The position numbers and the translations under genes were made by a program. This document shows positions 55,031-64,000 of a stretch of DNA of 64,000 nt, piece after piece (the first letter of the stretch is position 1; each line of letters starts with the position of its first letter). This stretch comes from Polaromonas sp. GTDB taxonomy: Bacteria; Pseudomonadota; Gammaproteobacteria; Burkholderiales; Burkholderiaceae_C. Where the stretch lies: contig PNNC01000063.1 in assembly GCA_013824015.1 (NCBI GenBank), forward strand, positions 62,001 through 126,000. The letters are read 5' to 3'. The notes under the pieces are model-generated. The model had not been told where the DNA came from. It was given only the letters and a program-made list of their open reading frames with translations, and did no database searches.

Positions 55031-57811
55031 ATGACCAAGCTCCCGCGCCATTCCTGCTCCCGCCTTGCCGGCTGCCTGACCGCCTTGTTGCTGGGCTTGC
55101 TGCTGATGGCGTCGCCGCCCGCCCGTGCCGGGGCCGGGGCCATGGACATCGGCAAGGCGGGCAGTTACAGCCTGTCGCCCGCCTTCCTGGTGCTCGAGGA
55201 TCCCGCTGCCACGCTGACGCTGGACCAGGTGTTGCTGCCCGCGCAGCAGGCGCGTTTCCAGCCGGTGGCGCAAGGCGGTTCGGCCACCAACTTCGGCCTG
55301 ACGCGCTCGGCATTCTGGCTGCGCATCACGCTGCATGCGCAACCCGACACCCCTGCGCAGTGGCTGCTGGAAGTTGCCTATCCGGCACTGGACCGGATTG
55401 ACCTGTACCTGCCCTCGGCTGGCGGCGGTTTTGCGCAGCAGCGTGGCGGCGATCTTCAGCCTTTTGCGGACCGGCCTGTGCCGCACCGCAACCATGTGTT
55501 GCCGATTTCGCTGCAGGCTGGCCAGTCGCAGACGCTGTACCTGCGTGTGCAGTCCCAGGGCACGCTGTCGGCGCCGGTGCGCCTGTGGCAGGCGCCGGCA
55601 TTGTGGGCGCACGACCAGGCTGAATACGCGCTGCTGAGCCTGTATTTCGGGCTGCTGATCGGCCTGCTGCTTTACAACCTGCTGCTGTACGGTTCGGTGC
55701 GCGACCGCGCCTACCTGATTTATGTCGGCTTTGTCGCCGGCATGGCGGTCGCCCAGGCGGCGCTGACCGGCCTGGGCGCGCAGTTCCTGTGGCCCGATCA
55801 GCTCTGGTGGAACAGTGTGTCGCCGCCGGTCGGCATGTCCGTGGCTGCGGCCTTCGGCCTGCTGTTTGCGCGCAATTTCCTGGCGGCCGGCACCCGCATG
55901 CCACGCATGAACCGGCTGATGCTGGCGCTGGTTGGGGGCTGGCTGCTGGCCGTGCTGGCGGCGCTGGCGCTGCCCTACGCCGTCTCGTCCTGGATGGTGA
56001 CCGTGCTGGCCGTGATCAGCGTCACGACCGTGGTGCTGGCCGGCGTGTTCAGCGTGCGTGACAAACATCCGGGCGCGCGTTATTTCCTGACGGCCTGGGC
56101 CGTGCTGTTGCTGGGGGTGGCCACGCTGGTGTTGCACAACACCGGGGTGTTGCCCTCCAACCTGCTGACGGCCAACGCCTTGCTGATCGGCTCGGCGCTC
56201 GAGATGGTGCTGCTGTCCTTTGCGCTGGCTGACCGCATCAATGTCGCGCTGGCCGAGAAGGAGGAAGCGCAGGCTGCCAGCCAGGCCGGCCACGCCATGG
56301 TCGAGGCGCTGAGCCAGTCGCAGGAGCGTTACCGCACGGTGCTGCAGGAGCGCGAGACCATTCTCGAGAACTCCATCGTCGGGATCGCCTTCCTGACCCC
56401 CGAGGGGCGTTTTCGCTGGGCCAACCAGGCCATGCTGGAAATTTTCGGCGCCGGCGACCAGACCCTGACCTCGATGGAGCCGTTTTACCTGTCGCGCGAG
56501 GAATACCTGCGTGTGGGCGGCGAGGTGGCCGAGTGTATTCGCGAGGGACGCGCCTACCAGACCGAGATCCAGGTGCGCCAGTACAACGGCACCCGGATCT
56601 GGATCTCGCTGTCGGGCAAGGCGGTCAGCCCGCGCGACCTGATGCAGGGCACGGTCTGGGTGATGATGGACATCACCCGGCGCAAGGAACTCGAGGCCGA
56701 GCTGGTGCGCACCTCGTCGGAGCGCGAAGCCATCCTCAACAGCGCCCTGGTCGGCATGGTGCTGTCGGTGGCGCGCCGGCTGGAATGGGTCAACGCCAAA
56801 TTTGCCGAAATGATGGACTACCCGCGGGAGGAGCTGATTGGCCATTCCGCCGAGCGCCTGCACACCCACACAGCGCAATGGGAAGCCTTTGGCAATGCGG
56901 CACGCGAGGCGCTGCGGCACGCAGGCACCTACACCTGCGAGCAGCAGCTGCGGCGCCGCAACGGCGAGATGGTGTGGGTGCAGATGGGCGGCAACTGCCT
57001 GCAGCCGTACAACCCCGATGCCGGCGTGATCTGGACGTTTCTGGACATCACCGCGCGCAAGAAGTCGGAGGAGGACACGCGCGAGGCGCTGGAGCAGCAA
57101 AAGGAGTTGAACCAGCTTCGCAGCCGGTTCGTCGCGATGACCAGCCACGAGTTCCGCACGCCGCTGGCCACCATCCTGTCCTCCGGCGAGATTCTCAAGC
57201 ACTACGGGGACCGGCTGCCGGCGCAGGAAAAATCCGACACGCTGGACACGATTGCCGCCAGCGTGCAGCGCATGATGCGCATGCTGGACCGGGTGCTGCT
57301 GATCGGCAAGGGCGAGGCCCGGATGCTGGAGTTCGAGCCGCGTGTGCTGGACCTGCAAGCCCTGTGCCGGCGACTGGTCGAGGAGGCGCGCCTGCAGCAT
57401 GCCGGCAGCCGCTGTGAGCTGCAACTGGACTATGCCGTCGGCGCCCAAGCCGGCCTGTTCGACGAAAAACTGCTCAGGCACATCTTCGGCAACCTGCTGT
57501 CCAATGCGCTGAAGTATTCACCGCAGGGCGGCCGCGTGCTGTTCAGGGTGAGCGCGGATGCGCAGGGCGTGGTGTTCGAGGTGACAGACCAGGGCATCGG
57601 CATCCCCGAAGACGAACTGGGCCACCTGTTCGAGTCGTTTCACCGCGCCAGCAATGTCGGCAGCATTCCCGGCACCGGGCTGGGACTGGCGATTGTCAGG
57701 AACGCCGTGGACATGCACGGCGGCAGCCTGTCGGTCAGCAGCCGCGTGGGTGCAGGAAGCTGTTTCACCGTGCGCCTGCCGCAGCCGGCCGCGTCCCGGG
57801 AAGCCACTTGA
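55031..57811 (+). CDS. Hybrid-type sensor histidine kinase: 7TMR-DISM, two PAS, HisKA, HATPase
   Basis: A 926-residue membrane kinase. A signal peptide (1-33) is followed by an extracellular 7TMR-DISM-type beta domain (about 40-185: FLVLEDPAATLTLDQVLL, FWLRITLHAQ). Seven membrane helices follow (about 198-400), then a short coiled coil, two PAS domains (about 435-560 and 565-690), a HisKA domain with H706 (MTSHEFRTPL) and an HATPase (NLLSNALKYS, DQGIGIPED, GTGLGLAIV). ATG at 55031 is chosen; an earlier start would remove the signal. No receiver domain is fused, so the single receiver encoded at 54044 is a likely partner. Confidence 0.9.
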   Translation: MTKLPRHSCSRLAGCLTALLLGLLLMASPPARAGAGAMDIGKAGSYSLSPAFLVLEDPAATLTLDQVLLPAQQARFQPVAQGGSATNFGLTRSAFWLRITLHAQPDTPAQWLLEVAYPALDRIDLYLPSAGGGFAQQRGGDLQPFADRPVPHRNHVLPISLQAGQSQTLYLRVQSQGTLSAPVRLWQAPALWAHDQAEYALLSLYFGLLIGLLLYNLLLYGSVRDRAYLIYVGFVAGMAVAQAALTGLGAQFLWPDQLWWNSVSPPVGMSVAAAFGLLFARNFLAAGTRMPRMNRLMLALVGGWLLAVLAALALPYAVSSWMVTVLAVISVTTVVLAGVFSVRDKHPGARYFLTAWAVLLLGVATLVLHNTGVLPSNLLTANALLIGSALEMVLLSFALADRINVALAEKEEAQAASQAGHAMVEALSQSQERYRTVLQERETILENSIVGIAFLTPEGRFRWANQAMLEIFGAGDQTLTSMEPFYLSREEYLRVGGEVAECIREGRAYQTEIQVRQYNGTRIWISLSGKAVSPRDLMQGTVWVMMDITRRKELEAELVRTSSEREAILNSALVGMVLSVARRLEWVNAKFAEMMDYPREELIGHSAERLHTHTAQWEAFGNAAREALRHAGTYTCEQQLRRRNGEMVWVQMGGNCLQPYNPDAGVIWTFLDITARKKSEEDTREALEQQKELNQLRSRFVAMTSHEFRTPLATILSSGEILKHYGDRLPAQEKSDTLDTIAASVQRMMRMLDRVLLIGKGEARMLEFEPRVLDLQALCRRLVEEARLQHAGSRCELQLDYAVGAQAGLFDEKLLRHIFGNLLSNALKYSPQGGRVLFRVSADAQGVVFEVTDQGIGIPEDELGHLFESFHRASNVGSIPGTGLGLAIVRNAVDMHGGSLSVSSRVGAGSCFTVRLPQPAASREAT

Positions 57812-57951
57812 CGCGCCAGGACAGCGGCATCGCCACCCTGGCGCAGTTTTCAGTGCAGGCCGGCCGTCCGGTGATCGACAGAGTCTGAACTGCGCGCGCC
57901 GCTTCGGGCGCCGGGTCGGTTTGATGGAACCACCGGGCGGTTCGCCGGGAC

Positions 57952-59808
57952 TCACGCCTCGAAGACCTGGTCTTCCTTGAGGTTGTCGCTCAGGAAGCCG
58001 CCGCTCTGGTGCGCCCACAGCCGCGCATACAGGCCGCCGCTGGCCAGCAGGCTGCGGTGGTCGCCTTCTTCGACGATACGGCCCTGGTCCAGCACGATCA
58101 GGCGGTCCATGGCCGCGATGGTGGACAGGCGGTGCGCAATCGCAATCACGGTCTTGCCCTGCATCAGTGTGTCCAGGCTGCCCTGGATCGCAACCTCGAC
58201 CTCGGAGTCGAGCGCACTGGTGGCCTCGTCGAGCAACAGGATGGGTGCGTCCTTGAGCATCACGCGCGCAATCGCGATGCGCTGGCGCTGTCCGCCCGAC
58301 AGCTTGACGCCGCGCTCGCCGACATGCGCGTCGTAGCCGCTGCGGCCGTGCGGGTCGCTCAGGTGGGCGATGAAGGCGTCGGCTTCGGCGCGACCGGCGG
58401 CCTGGCGCACCTCGTCGTCGGTGGCACCCGGCCGGCTGTAGGCAATGTTGTCGCGCACCGAGCGGTGCAGCAGCGAGGTGTCCTGGGTCACCATGCCGAT
58501 GTGGCTGCGCAGGCTGTCCTGCGTGGCCGTGGCGATGTCCTGGCCGTCGATCAGGATGCGCCCGCCGCTCAAGTCATGGAAACGCAGCAGCAGGTTGACC
58601 AGCGTTGATTTGCCCGCGCCAGAGCGGCCGATCAGGCCGATTTTTTCACCGGGCCGCACCGTCAGGTTCAGGCCGGCGATCACGCGCGGCCCGCTGGCGT
58701 TGTAGCTGAAGTCCACATTCTCGAAGCGGATCTCGCCGCGCGGCACCTGCAGCGTGCGGGCATCCGGTGCATCGACGATGGCGCGCGCGCGCGACAGCGT
58801 GTTGATGCCGTCCTGCACCGTGCCGACACTTTCGAACAGGCTGGTGGTTTCCCACATGATCCAGTGCGACATGCCCTGCAGGCGCAGCGCCATCGCGGTG
58901 GCGGCCGCCACGGCGCCGGCGCCGACCGAGCCCTGGGACCACAACCACAGCGAGGTGCCGGCCATGCCGAGGATCAGGCCCATGCTGAGCGTGTGGTTGA
59001 CGATTTCGAACAGGCTGACCAGGCGCATCTGGCGGTGCCCGGTTTTCATGAAATCCAGCATGGCGGCGCGCGCAAAACCGGCCTCGCGCTGGGTGTGTGA
59101 AAACAGCTTGACGGTGGCGATGTTGGTGTAGGCGTCGGTGATGCGACCGGTCATCAGCGAGCGTGCATCGGCCTGCTGTTTGCCGATGCGGCCCAGCCGC
59201 GGCACGAACCAGGCCAGCGACAGCATGTAGAGCACCAGCCAGAGCAGGAAGGGCAGCACCAGCTGGACGTCGAAGGAGCCGGCCAGCAGCGTCATGGTCA
59301 CCACATAGGCGCCCATGGTCACCAGCACATCGGCCATCACGAACAGCGTATCGCGCACGGCCAGCGCGGTCTGCATGACCTTGGTGGTCAGGCGACCGGC
59401 GAACTCGTCCTGGTAGAAGGACAGGCTCTGGCCCAGCATCAGCCGGTGGAAGTTCCAGCGCAGCCGCATCGGAAAGTTGATGGCCAGGGTCTGGTGCTTG
59501 ACGATGGTCTGCAGCGCCACCACCACCACACTGGCCACCACGACCACGAACAGCAGCGCCAGCATCGGACCCCGCTGCTGCCAGAAGTCAGCTGGCGGCG
59601 TGATCGTCAGCCAGTCAACAATGCGGCCCAGCATGGCAAACAGCAGGGCGTCGAAGATCGCAATGCTCGCCGACAGGCCGGACAGCAGCAGGATGTAGCC
59701 GCGCGCGCCCTCGGAGGCAGCCCAGATGAAGGCGATGAAGCCCTTTGGCGGCAGCACCGGTTCCGCGTCGGGATAGGCGTGCAGCAGCTTTTCAAAACGT
59801 TTGAGCAC
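57952..59808 (-). CDS. ABC exporter, fused permease and ATPase (MsbA-like)
   Basis: A 618-residue half-transporter with six membrane helices in the first 330 residues and a nucleotide-binding domain. Walker A is GLIGRSGAGKSTLVN (K400), the signature is LSGGQRQRIAIAR, and Walker B is ILLLDEATSALD. GTG at 59808 overlaps the serB stop by one base (TAGTG). It pairs with a second copy to export lipids, peptides or drugs; the substrate cannot be read from sequence. Operon with serB and mfd suggests a housekeeping transcript. Confidence 0.9.
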   Translation of the reverse strand: MLKRFEKLLHAYPDAEPVLPPKGFIAFIWAASEGARGYILLLSGLSASIAIFDALLFAMLGRIVDWLTITPPADFWQQRGPMLALLFVVVVASVVVVALQTIVKHQTLAINFPMRLRWNFHRLMLGQSLSFYQDEFAGRLTTKVMQTALAVRDTLFVMADVLVTMGAYVVTMTLLAGSFDVQLVLPFLLWLVLYMLSLAWFVPRLGRIGKQQADARSLMTGRITDAYTNIATVKLFSHTQREAGFARAAMLDFMKTGHRQMRLVSLFEIVNHTLSMGLILGMAGTSLWLWSQGSVGAGAVAAATAMALRLQGMSHWIMWETTSLFESVGTVQDGINTLSRARAIVDAPDARTLQVPRGEIRFENVDFSYNASGPRVIAGLNLTVRPGEKIGLIGRSGAGKSTLVNLLLRFHDLSGGRILIDGQDIATATQDSLRSHIGMVTQDTSLLHRSVRDNIAYSRPGATDDEVRQAAGRAEADAFIAHLSDPHGRSGYDAHVGERGVKLSGGQRQRIAIARVMLKDAPILLLDEATSALDSEVEVAIQGSLDTLMQGKTVIAIAHRLSTIAAMDRLIVLDQGRIVEEGDHRSLLASGGLYARLWAHQSGGFLSDNLKEDQVFEA

Positions 59809-60518
59809 TAGCGCACGACCTCCAGCAGCCGGTCCAGCCCGCCTTCGTTGATGGCGACCATGGCCTGCGCGCGCACCGCCGGCTTCGCGTGGTAGGCGAC
59901 CGAGAGCCCGGCCACGCCCATCATCGGCAGGTCGTTGGCGCCGTCGCCCATGGCAATCGCCTGATCGGGCGTGATGCCCAGCATGGCGCAGGTTTCCAGC
60001 AGCATCTTCTTCTTTTCCTCGCCGTCGCAGATGTCGCCCCAGGGCTGGTCCACCATGCGGCCGGTGAGCAGGCCGTCCTCGACCTCGAGCACATTGGAGC
60101 GGGTGTAGTCGATGCCGAGCTCGCGCCGGATACGGTCGGTGAAGAAGGTGAAGCCGCCGCTGACCAGCAGCACCTTCAGGCCGGCTTCCTTGCAGGCATG
60201 CACCAGTTCGGCGGCCCCCGGGTTGAGCTTGAGGCGCTCGTGGTAAACGCCATCCATGCTCTCGACGCTGACGCCCTTGAGCAGCGCCACGCGCCGGCGC
60301 AGGCTGTCCTTGTAGTCGGTGATCTCCCCGCGCATGGCCGCCTCGGTGATGGCCGCGACTTCTGCCTTGCGGCCGGCGGCGTCGGCGATTTCATCGACAC
60401 ACTCGATGTTGATCAGGGTCGAGTCCATGTCGAAGGCGATCAGCTTGAAGTCGCCGAGCTTCAGGTCGGGTGTGGCGATGTTGACGACAAGGCCGGGAGT
60501 GATGTCTGCAGGGGTCAT
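59808..60518 (-). CDS. serB: Phosphoserine phosphatase
   Basis: A 236-residue HAD-family enzyme for the last step of serine biosynthesis. D30-x-D32-x-T34 (AFDMDSTLIN) is the nucleophile motif, SGGFTFF the second, and MGDGANDLPMM the third with the metal Asp. It lacks the N-terminal regulatory ACT-type domain of longer SerB proteins. Its start overlaps the mfd stop by four bases, and its stop overlaps the ABC exporter start, so three genes form one tightly packed operon. Confidence 0.93.
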   Translation of the reverse strand: MTPADITPGLVVNIATPDLKLGDFKLIAFDMDSTLINIECVDEIADAAGRKAEVAAITEAAMRGEITDYKDSLRRRVALLKGVSVESMDGVYHERLKLNPGAAELVHACKEAGLKVLLVSGGFTFFTDRIRRELGIDYTRSNVLEVEDGLLTGRMVDQPWGDICDGEEKKKMLLETCAMLGITPDQAIAMGDGANDLPMMGVAGLSVAYHAKPAVRAQAMVAINEGGLDRLLEVVR

Positions 60519-63500
60519 GCGGGGGCGGTTTCCGTGGTGGGTTGTCCGAGTGAGCGCAGCACGTCGCGCACCATCTGGGCGCGGTCCTTGGGCTCCTTGA
60601 GTTCGCGCTCGATGCGCAGCTTGTCGTTGCCGGCCAGCTTGATGTGTTTGTTCTTCTGGATCAGATGCATGATGGCCATCGAATCGATGGGAGGATCCTT
60701 CCTGAAGGTGATGTTGATCACGCCAGGCGCGGCATCGACCTTGACCACGCCATAAGGCTTGGCGATCACCCGCAGGCGGTGCACGTCGATCAGGGTTTGC
60801 GCCTGCGCCGGCAGCTTGCCGAAACGATCGACAATTTCCTCGAGCAGGGCGTCAATCTGGTCGATGTTTTTGGCCGTGGCCAGCTTCTTGTAGAACGACA
60901 GGCGCAGATGGACGTCGCCGCAGTAGTCGCTGGGCAGCAAGGCCGGGGCGTGCAGGTTGATCTCGGTGCTGACATTGAGCGGCGCCAGCAGGTCGGGCTC
61001 GCGCCCGGCTTTCAGCGAGGCCACCGCCTCGTTCAGCATCTCGTTGTAGAGCTGGAAACCGATCTCCATCATGTTGCCGCTCTGGTTTTCGCCCAGCACC
61101 TCGCCGGTGCCGCGGATTTCCAGGTCGTGCATGGCCAGGTAAAAACCGGAGCCGAGTTCTTCCATCTGCTGGATCGCCTCCAGCCGCTGGCTGGCCTGTT
61201 TGGTCAGTCCTTCGATGTCCGGCACCATCAGGTAGGCATAGGCCTGGTGGTGGCTGCGGCCGACGCGGCCGCGCAACTGGTGCAGCTGCGCCAGGCCGAA
61301 CTTGTCGGCGCGGCTCATCACGATGGTGTTGGCACTCGGCACGTCGATGCCGGTTTCGATGATGGTCGAGCACAGCAGCAGGTTGTAGCGCTGGGCGATG
61401 AAGTCCTTCATGACCTTTTCCAGCTCGCGCTCGGGCATCTGGCCGTGTGCCACCGCGATGCGCGCCTCGGGCAGCAGCGCCTCGAGTTTTTCGCGGCGGT
61501 TCTGGATGGTCTCGACCTCGTTGTGCAGGAAGTAGACCTGGCCGCCGCGCTTGAGCTCGCGCAACACCGCTTCGCGGATCACGCCGTTGCTTTCACTGCG
61601 CACAAAGGTCTTGATCGCCAGCCGCCGCTGCGGCGCGGTGGCGATCACGCTGAGGTCACGCAGGCCCTCGAGCGCCATGCCCAGGGTGCGCGGAATCGGC
61701 GTGGCGGTCAGCGTCAGCACATCCACCTCGGCGCGCATGGCTTTCATGGCCTCCTTGTGGCGCACGCCGAAACGGTGCTCCTCGTCGATGATCAGGAGGC
61801 CCAGGCGCTGGAACTTGACGTCCTGGCTCAGCAGCTTGTGGGTGCCGACCACGATGTCGATGCTGCCATCGGCGATGCCCTTGATCGCGGCAGTGATTTC
61901 CTTGCCGGAGCGGAAGCGGCTCATCTCGGCAACCTTGACCGGCCACTTGGCAAAACGGTCGACCAGCGTCTGGTAATGCTGCTCGGCCAGCAGCGTGGTG
62001 GGCGCCAGCAGCGCGACCTGCTTGCCGCCGGTGATCGCGATGAAGGCGGCGCGCAGCGCGACCTCGGTCTTGCCGAAGCCGACATCGCCGCAGACCAGCC
62101 GGTCCATCGGGCGCGGGCTGATCATGTCCTGGATCACCGCGTGGATGGCGGCGCGCTGGTCGGCGGTTTCGTCAAAACCGAAGTCGTTGGCAAACACCTC
62201 GTAGTCGTCGGGCGAATAGCGGAAGGCGTGGCCCTCGCGCGCGGCGCGGCGCGCGTAGATGTTGAGCAGCTCGGCGGCGGAGTCGCGCACCTGCTCGGCG
62301 GCCTTGCGTTTGGCTTTTTCCCACTGGCCGCTGCCCAGGCGGTGCAGCGGCGCTTCGTCGGCGCTGACGCCGGTGTAGCGGCTGATCTGCTGCAGCTGGC
62401 TGACCGGCACATACAGCGTGGCCTCGTCGGCATATTGCAGGTGCAGGAACTCGGTCGTTCCCTGGCCCAGGTCCATGTTGATCAGGCCCTTGTAGCGGCC
62501 GATGCCGTGCGCGCTGTGCACCACCGGGTCGCCGACATTGAGCTCGGACAAATCCTTGATCAGCGCCTCGACGTCGCTGACGCGCTCCTGTTTTTTGTTG
62601 CGCCGGCGCGTGACGGCGCCGGCTGCGAACAGCTCGGTCTCGGTGACGAAATCGATGTCGCCGGCCAGCCAGCTGAAGCCGGTGTTCAGGGCGGCGGTGG
62701 CGATGCCGAGTTTCTCCGGACTGGTCTGGAAATCCTCCAGCGAATCGAAGGCCGGCGGGCTCAGGTTGCTGGCGCGCAGGAAGTCCAGCAGGCTTTCGCG
62801 CCGGCCGTCGCTTTCCGCCAGCAGCAGCACGCGCTGCGGCGTGTTGCGGATGTGCGCTTTCAGGCGCGCCAGCGGGTCTTCGGCGCCGCGCACCACCGAC
62901 ATCTCGCCGAGTTTCTGGTAGTGCGCGCTGTCGGCCACGTCCTCGATCGCCGGCCGTATCGCCAGCTGCGGGTAGTCGTTGGCACGGGTATAAAACTGCT
63001 CGGTGCTCAGGAACAGCGATTCCGGCGGCAACGCCGGGCGATCCGGCGCATCGCGCACCAGCCGGTAGCGGTCCCTGGTGTCCTGCCAGAAGCGCTGGAA
63101 GGCCGGCTCCAGGTCGCCATGCAGCACCACCATCGCGTCGCTGCCGAGGTAGTCGAAGACCGTGGCCGTTTCCTCGAAGAACAGCGGCAGGTAGTACTCG
63201 ATGCCGGCGGTGGCCACGCCGTTGCCGATGTCCTTGTAGATCCGGCTTTTGGTCGGGTCGCCTTCCAGCAGTTCGCGCCAGCGGCTGCGAAAGCGCGCAC
63301 GGGCATCGTCGTCCATCGGGAACTCGCGGCCCGGCAGCAGGCGGACCTCGGGCACCGGGTAGAGGCTGCGCTGGCTGTCGGGGTCGAAGGTCCGGATCGA
63401 ATCGATCTCGTCGTCGAACAGGTCCACGCGGTAGGGCACGGGGGAACCCATCGGGAACAGGTCGATCAGTCCGCCGCGCACCGCATATTCGCCGGGGCTG

Positions 63501-63991
63501 ACCACCTGCGTGACGTGGCTGTAGCCGGCCAGCGTCAGCTGGCTCTTGAGTTTGGCCTCGTCGAGCTTTTGCTTGACCTTGAAATGAAAGGTGTAGCCGG
63601 CCAGGAAGGCCGGCGGCGCGAGCCGGTACAGCGCGGTGGTGGCGGGCACGATCACGACATCGACGCCGCTGTCCCGGTCGCGCTGGCCGCCCGAGGCATG
63701 CAGGCGCCACAAGGTGGCCAGCCTTTCGCTGATCAGGTCCTGGTGCGGCGAGAAGGTGTCGTAGGGCAGGGTTTCCCAGTCGGGGAACAGCGCGCAGCGC
63801 AGATCGGGCGCAAAAAACGCCATCTCGTCGATCAGGCGCTGGGCGGTGCTTGCGTCCGAGGTGACGATGGCCGTCAGCCGGCCGGCGGCCTTTTCCTTCA
63901 GTCCCAGCTGTGCCAGCAACAGGGCGTCGGCCGAGCCGGTGGGCTGGGGCAGCGTGTAGCGTTTGCCGGGAAGCAGTTTGGGTAAATCCAT
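60515..63991 (-). CDS. mfd: Transcription-repair coupling factor Mfd
   Basis: A complete 1158-residue protein that removes stalled RNA polymerase and recruits UvrA. The UvrB-like N-terminal region comes first, followed by the RNA-polymerase-interacting domain (VGDPVVHSAHGIGRYKGL). The translocase motifs are Walker A GDVGFGKTE (K641), IIDEEHRFGV for DEEx, and TATPIPRTL, with the Helicase-C VIV QRNL-type region after it. The C-terminal TRCF domain is present. ATG at 63991 is nine bases before the end of the window, so the promoter is outside. A long frame on the opposite strand is a codon-bias shadow. Confidence 0.96.
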   Translation of the reverse strand: MDLPKLLPGKRYTLPQPTGSADALLLAQLGLKEKAAGRLTAIVTSDASTAQRLIDEMAFFAPDLRCALFPDWETLPYDTFSPHQDLISERLATLWRLHASGGQRDRDSGVDVVIVPATTALYRLAPPAFLAGYTFHFKVKQKLDEAKLKSQLTLAGYSHVTQVVSPGEYAVRGGLIDLFPMGSPVPYRVDLFDDEIDSIRTFDPDSQRSLYPVPEVRLLPGREFPMDDDARARFRSRWRELLEGDPTKSRIYKDIGNGVATAGIEYYLPLFFEETATVFDYLGSDAMVVLHGDLEPAFQRFWQDTRDRYRLVRDAPDRPALPPESLFLSTEQFYTRANDYPQLAIRPAIEDVADSAHYQKLGEMSVVRGAEDPLARLKAHIRNTPQRVLLLAESDGRRESLLDFLRASNLSPPAFDSLEDFQTSPEKLGIATAALNTGFSWLAGDIDFVTETELFAAGAVTRRRNKKQERVSDVEALIKDLSELNVGDPVVHSAHGIGRYKGLINMDLGQGTTEFLHLQYADEATLYVPVSQLQQISRYTGVSADEAPLHRLGSGQWEKAKRKAAEQVRDSAAELLNIYARRAAREGHAFRYSPDDYEVFANDFGFDETADQRAAIHAVIQDMISPRPMDRLVCGDVGFGKTEVALRAAFIAITGGKQVALLAPTTLLAEQHYQTLVDRFAKWPVKVAEMSRFRSGKEITAAIKGIADGSIDIVVGTHKLLSQDVKFQRLGLLIIDEEHRFGVRHKEAMKAMRAEVDVLTLTATPIPRTLGMALEGLRDLSVIATAPQRRLAIKTFVRSESNGVIREAVLRELKRGGQVYFLHNEVETIQNRREKLEALLPEARIAVAHGQMPERELEKVMKDFIAQRYNLLLCSTIIETGIDVPSANTIVMSRADKFGLAQLHQLRGRVGRSHHQAYAYLMVPDIEGLTKQASQRLEAIQQMEELGSGFYLAMHDLEIRGTGEVLGENQSGNMMEIGFQLYNEMLNEAVASLKAGREPDLLAPLNVSTEINLHAPALLPSDYCGDVHLRLSFYKKLATAKNIDQIDALLEEIVDRFGKLPAQAQTLIDVHRLRVIAKPYGVVKVDAAPGVINITFRKDPPIDSMAIMHLIQKNKHIKLAGNDKLRIERELKEPKDRAQMVRDVLRSLGQPTTETAPA

Positions 63992-64000
63992 GAACAGTCG

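Noticed and set aside
55007-57481. 824-residue open frame on the - strand opposite the histidine kinase
   Set aside because: Repetitive His/Gln/Arg/Gly composition without motifs, entirely antisense to a clear kinase gene; a shadow of third-position GC bias.
60644-63985. 1113-residue open frame on the + strand opposite mfd
   Set aside because: It mirrors the mfd codons (His/Gln/Val-rich translation typical of the antisense frame of a high-GC gene), has no recognisable domain, and mfd itself is complete and well conserved.
1-64000. Search for CRISPR arrays, tRNA/rRNA genes, integrases and transposases
   Set aside because: No regularly spaced repeats of 24-40 bases, no recognisable tRNA clover-leaf or rRNA segment, and no transposase or integrase motif was found by eye; a tRNAscan or ISfinder run would be decisive.

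Overview
This window is a piece of a high-GC betaproteobacterial chromosome, most likely from the Comamonadaceae (Polaromonas / Rhodoferax / Variovorax relatives). The pointers are a Bug-type solute receptor, many Burkholderiales-type conserved hypotheticals, and about eleven copies of a short intergenic repeat (core around ATAGCTG...CATGGGCTG...GATTTGAT) that I associate with Comamonadaceae genomes. No rRNA, tRNA, transposase, integrase or CRISPR array was seen.

Layout. (1) 1-10414 is catabolic: a CaiB-type CoA-transferase tail, an enoyl-CoA hydratase-like protein and an orphan Leu/Ile/Val-type binding protein. They are followed by a LysR regulator divergent from hydratase, acyl-CoA dehydrogenase, CoA-transferase, MmgE/PrpD protein, CitE-type lyase and Bug receptor. 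The content matches the itaconate-degradation (ich/ict/ccl) locus of Pseudomonas, so the second block is read as an itaconate or related C5-dicarboxylate pathway ending in acetyl-CoA plus pyruvate. (2) 10625-14644 holds nth, an aminotransferase, a chlorite-dismutase-family protein that keeps the key His and Arg, and small proteins. (3) 14988-17075 is a low-GC accessory island. It has two genes: an unrecognised protein with a hydrophobic glycine-rich segment plus coiled coil, and a TIGR02391/Ymh-family protein with an RNPRAH motif that fits the HEPN RNase signature. The island abuts a truncated DedA-like fragment and is the best candidate for an undescribed (defence-like) system.

(4) 17116-25044 holds a von Willebrand protein, a phosphatase, lipoproteins, acetyltransferases and a cardiolipin synthase. 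(5) 25242-33726 holds two paralogous class A penicillin-binding proteins bracketing a MerR/SnoaL/DoxX unit with a MerR-type operator and a ROK-family protein whose two halves are in permuted order. (6) 33819-38905 holds MFS transporters, a PilZ protein, a GST and small proteins. (7) 39057-42309 is a compact cassette: lipoprotein, small protein, GH19-type muramidase/chitinase with a peptidoglycan-binding domain, secreted protein and two-helix membrane protein.

(8) 42445-48873 holds a surface-adhesin-E-like protein, msrA/msrB, DUF898 plus M48 protease, a hemerythrin with an FNR box and an apparently leaderless promoter, SUI1, DUF3820 and FHA proteins. (9) 49122-53989 holds a stand-alone LexA-like phage-type repressor, two paralogous anchored proteins, pssA and a run of very small genes. 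(10) 54044-63991 holds a response regulator, cupin, 7TMR-DISM/PAS histidine kinase, ABC exporter, serB and a complete mfd.

Gene functions are inferred from recognisable motifs and family memory only; no database search was run. Most long overlapping reading frames on the opposite strand are high-GC shadows and were left out.
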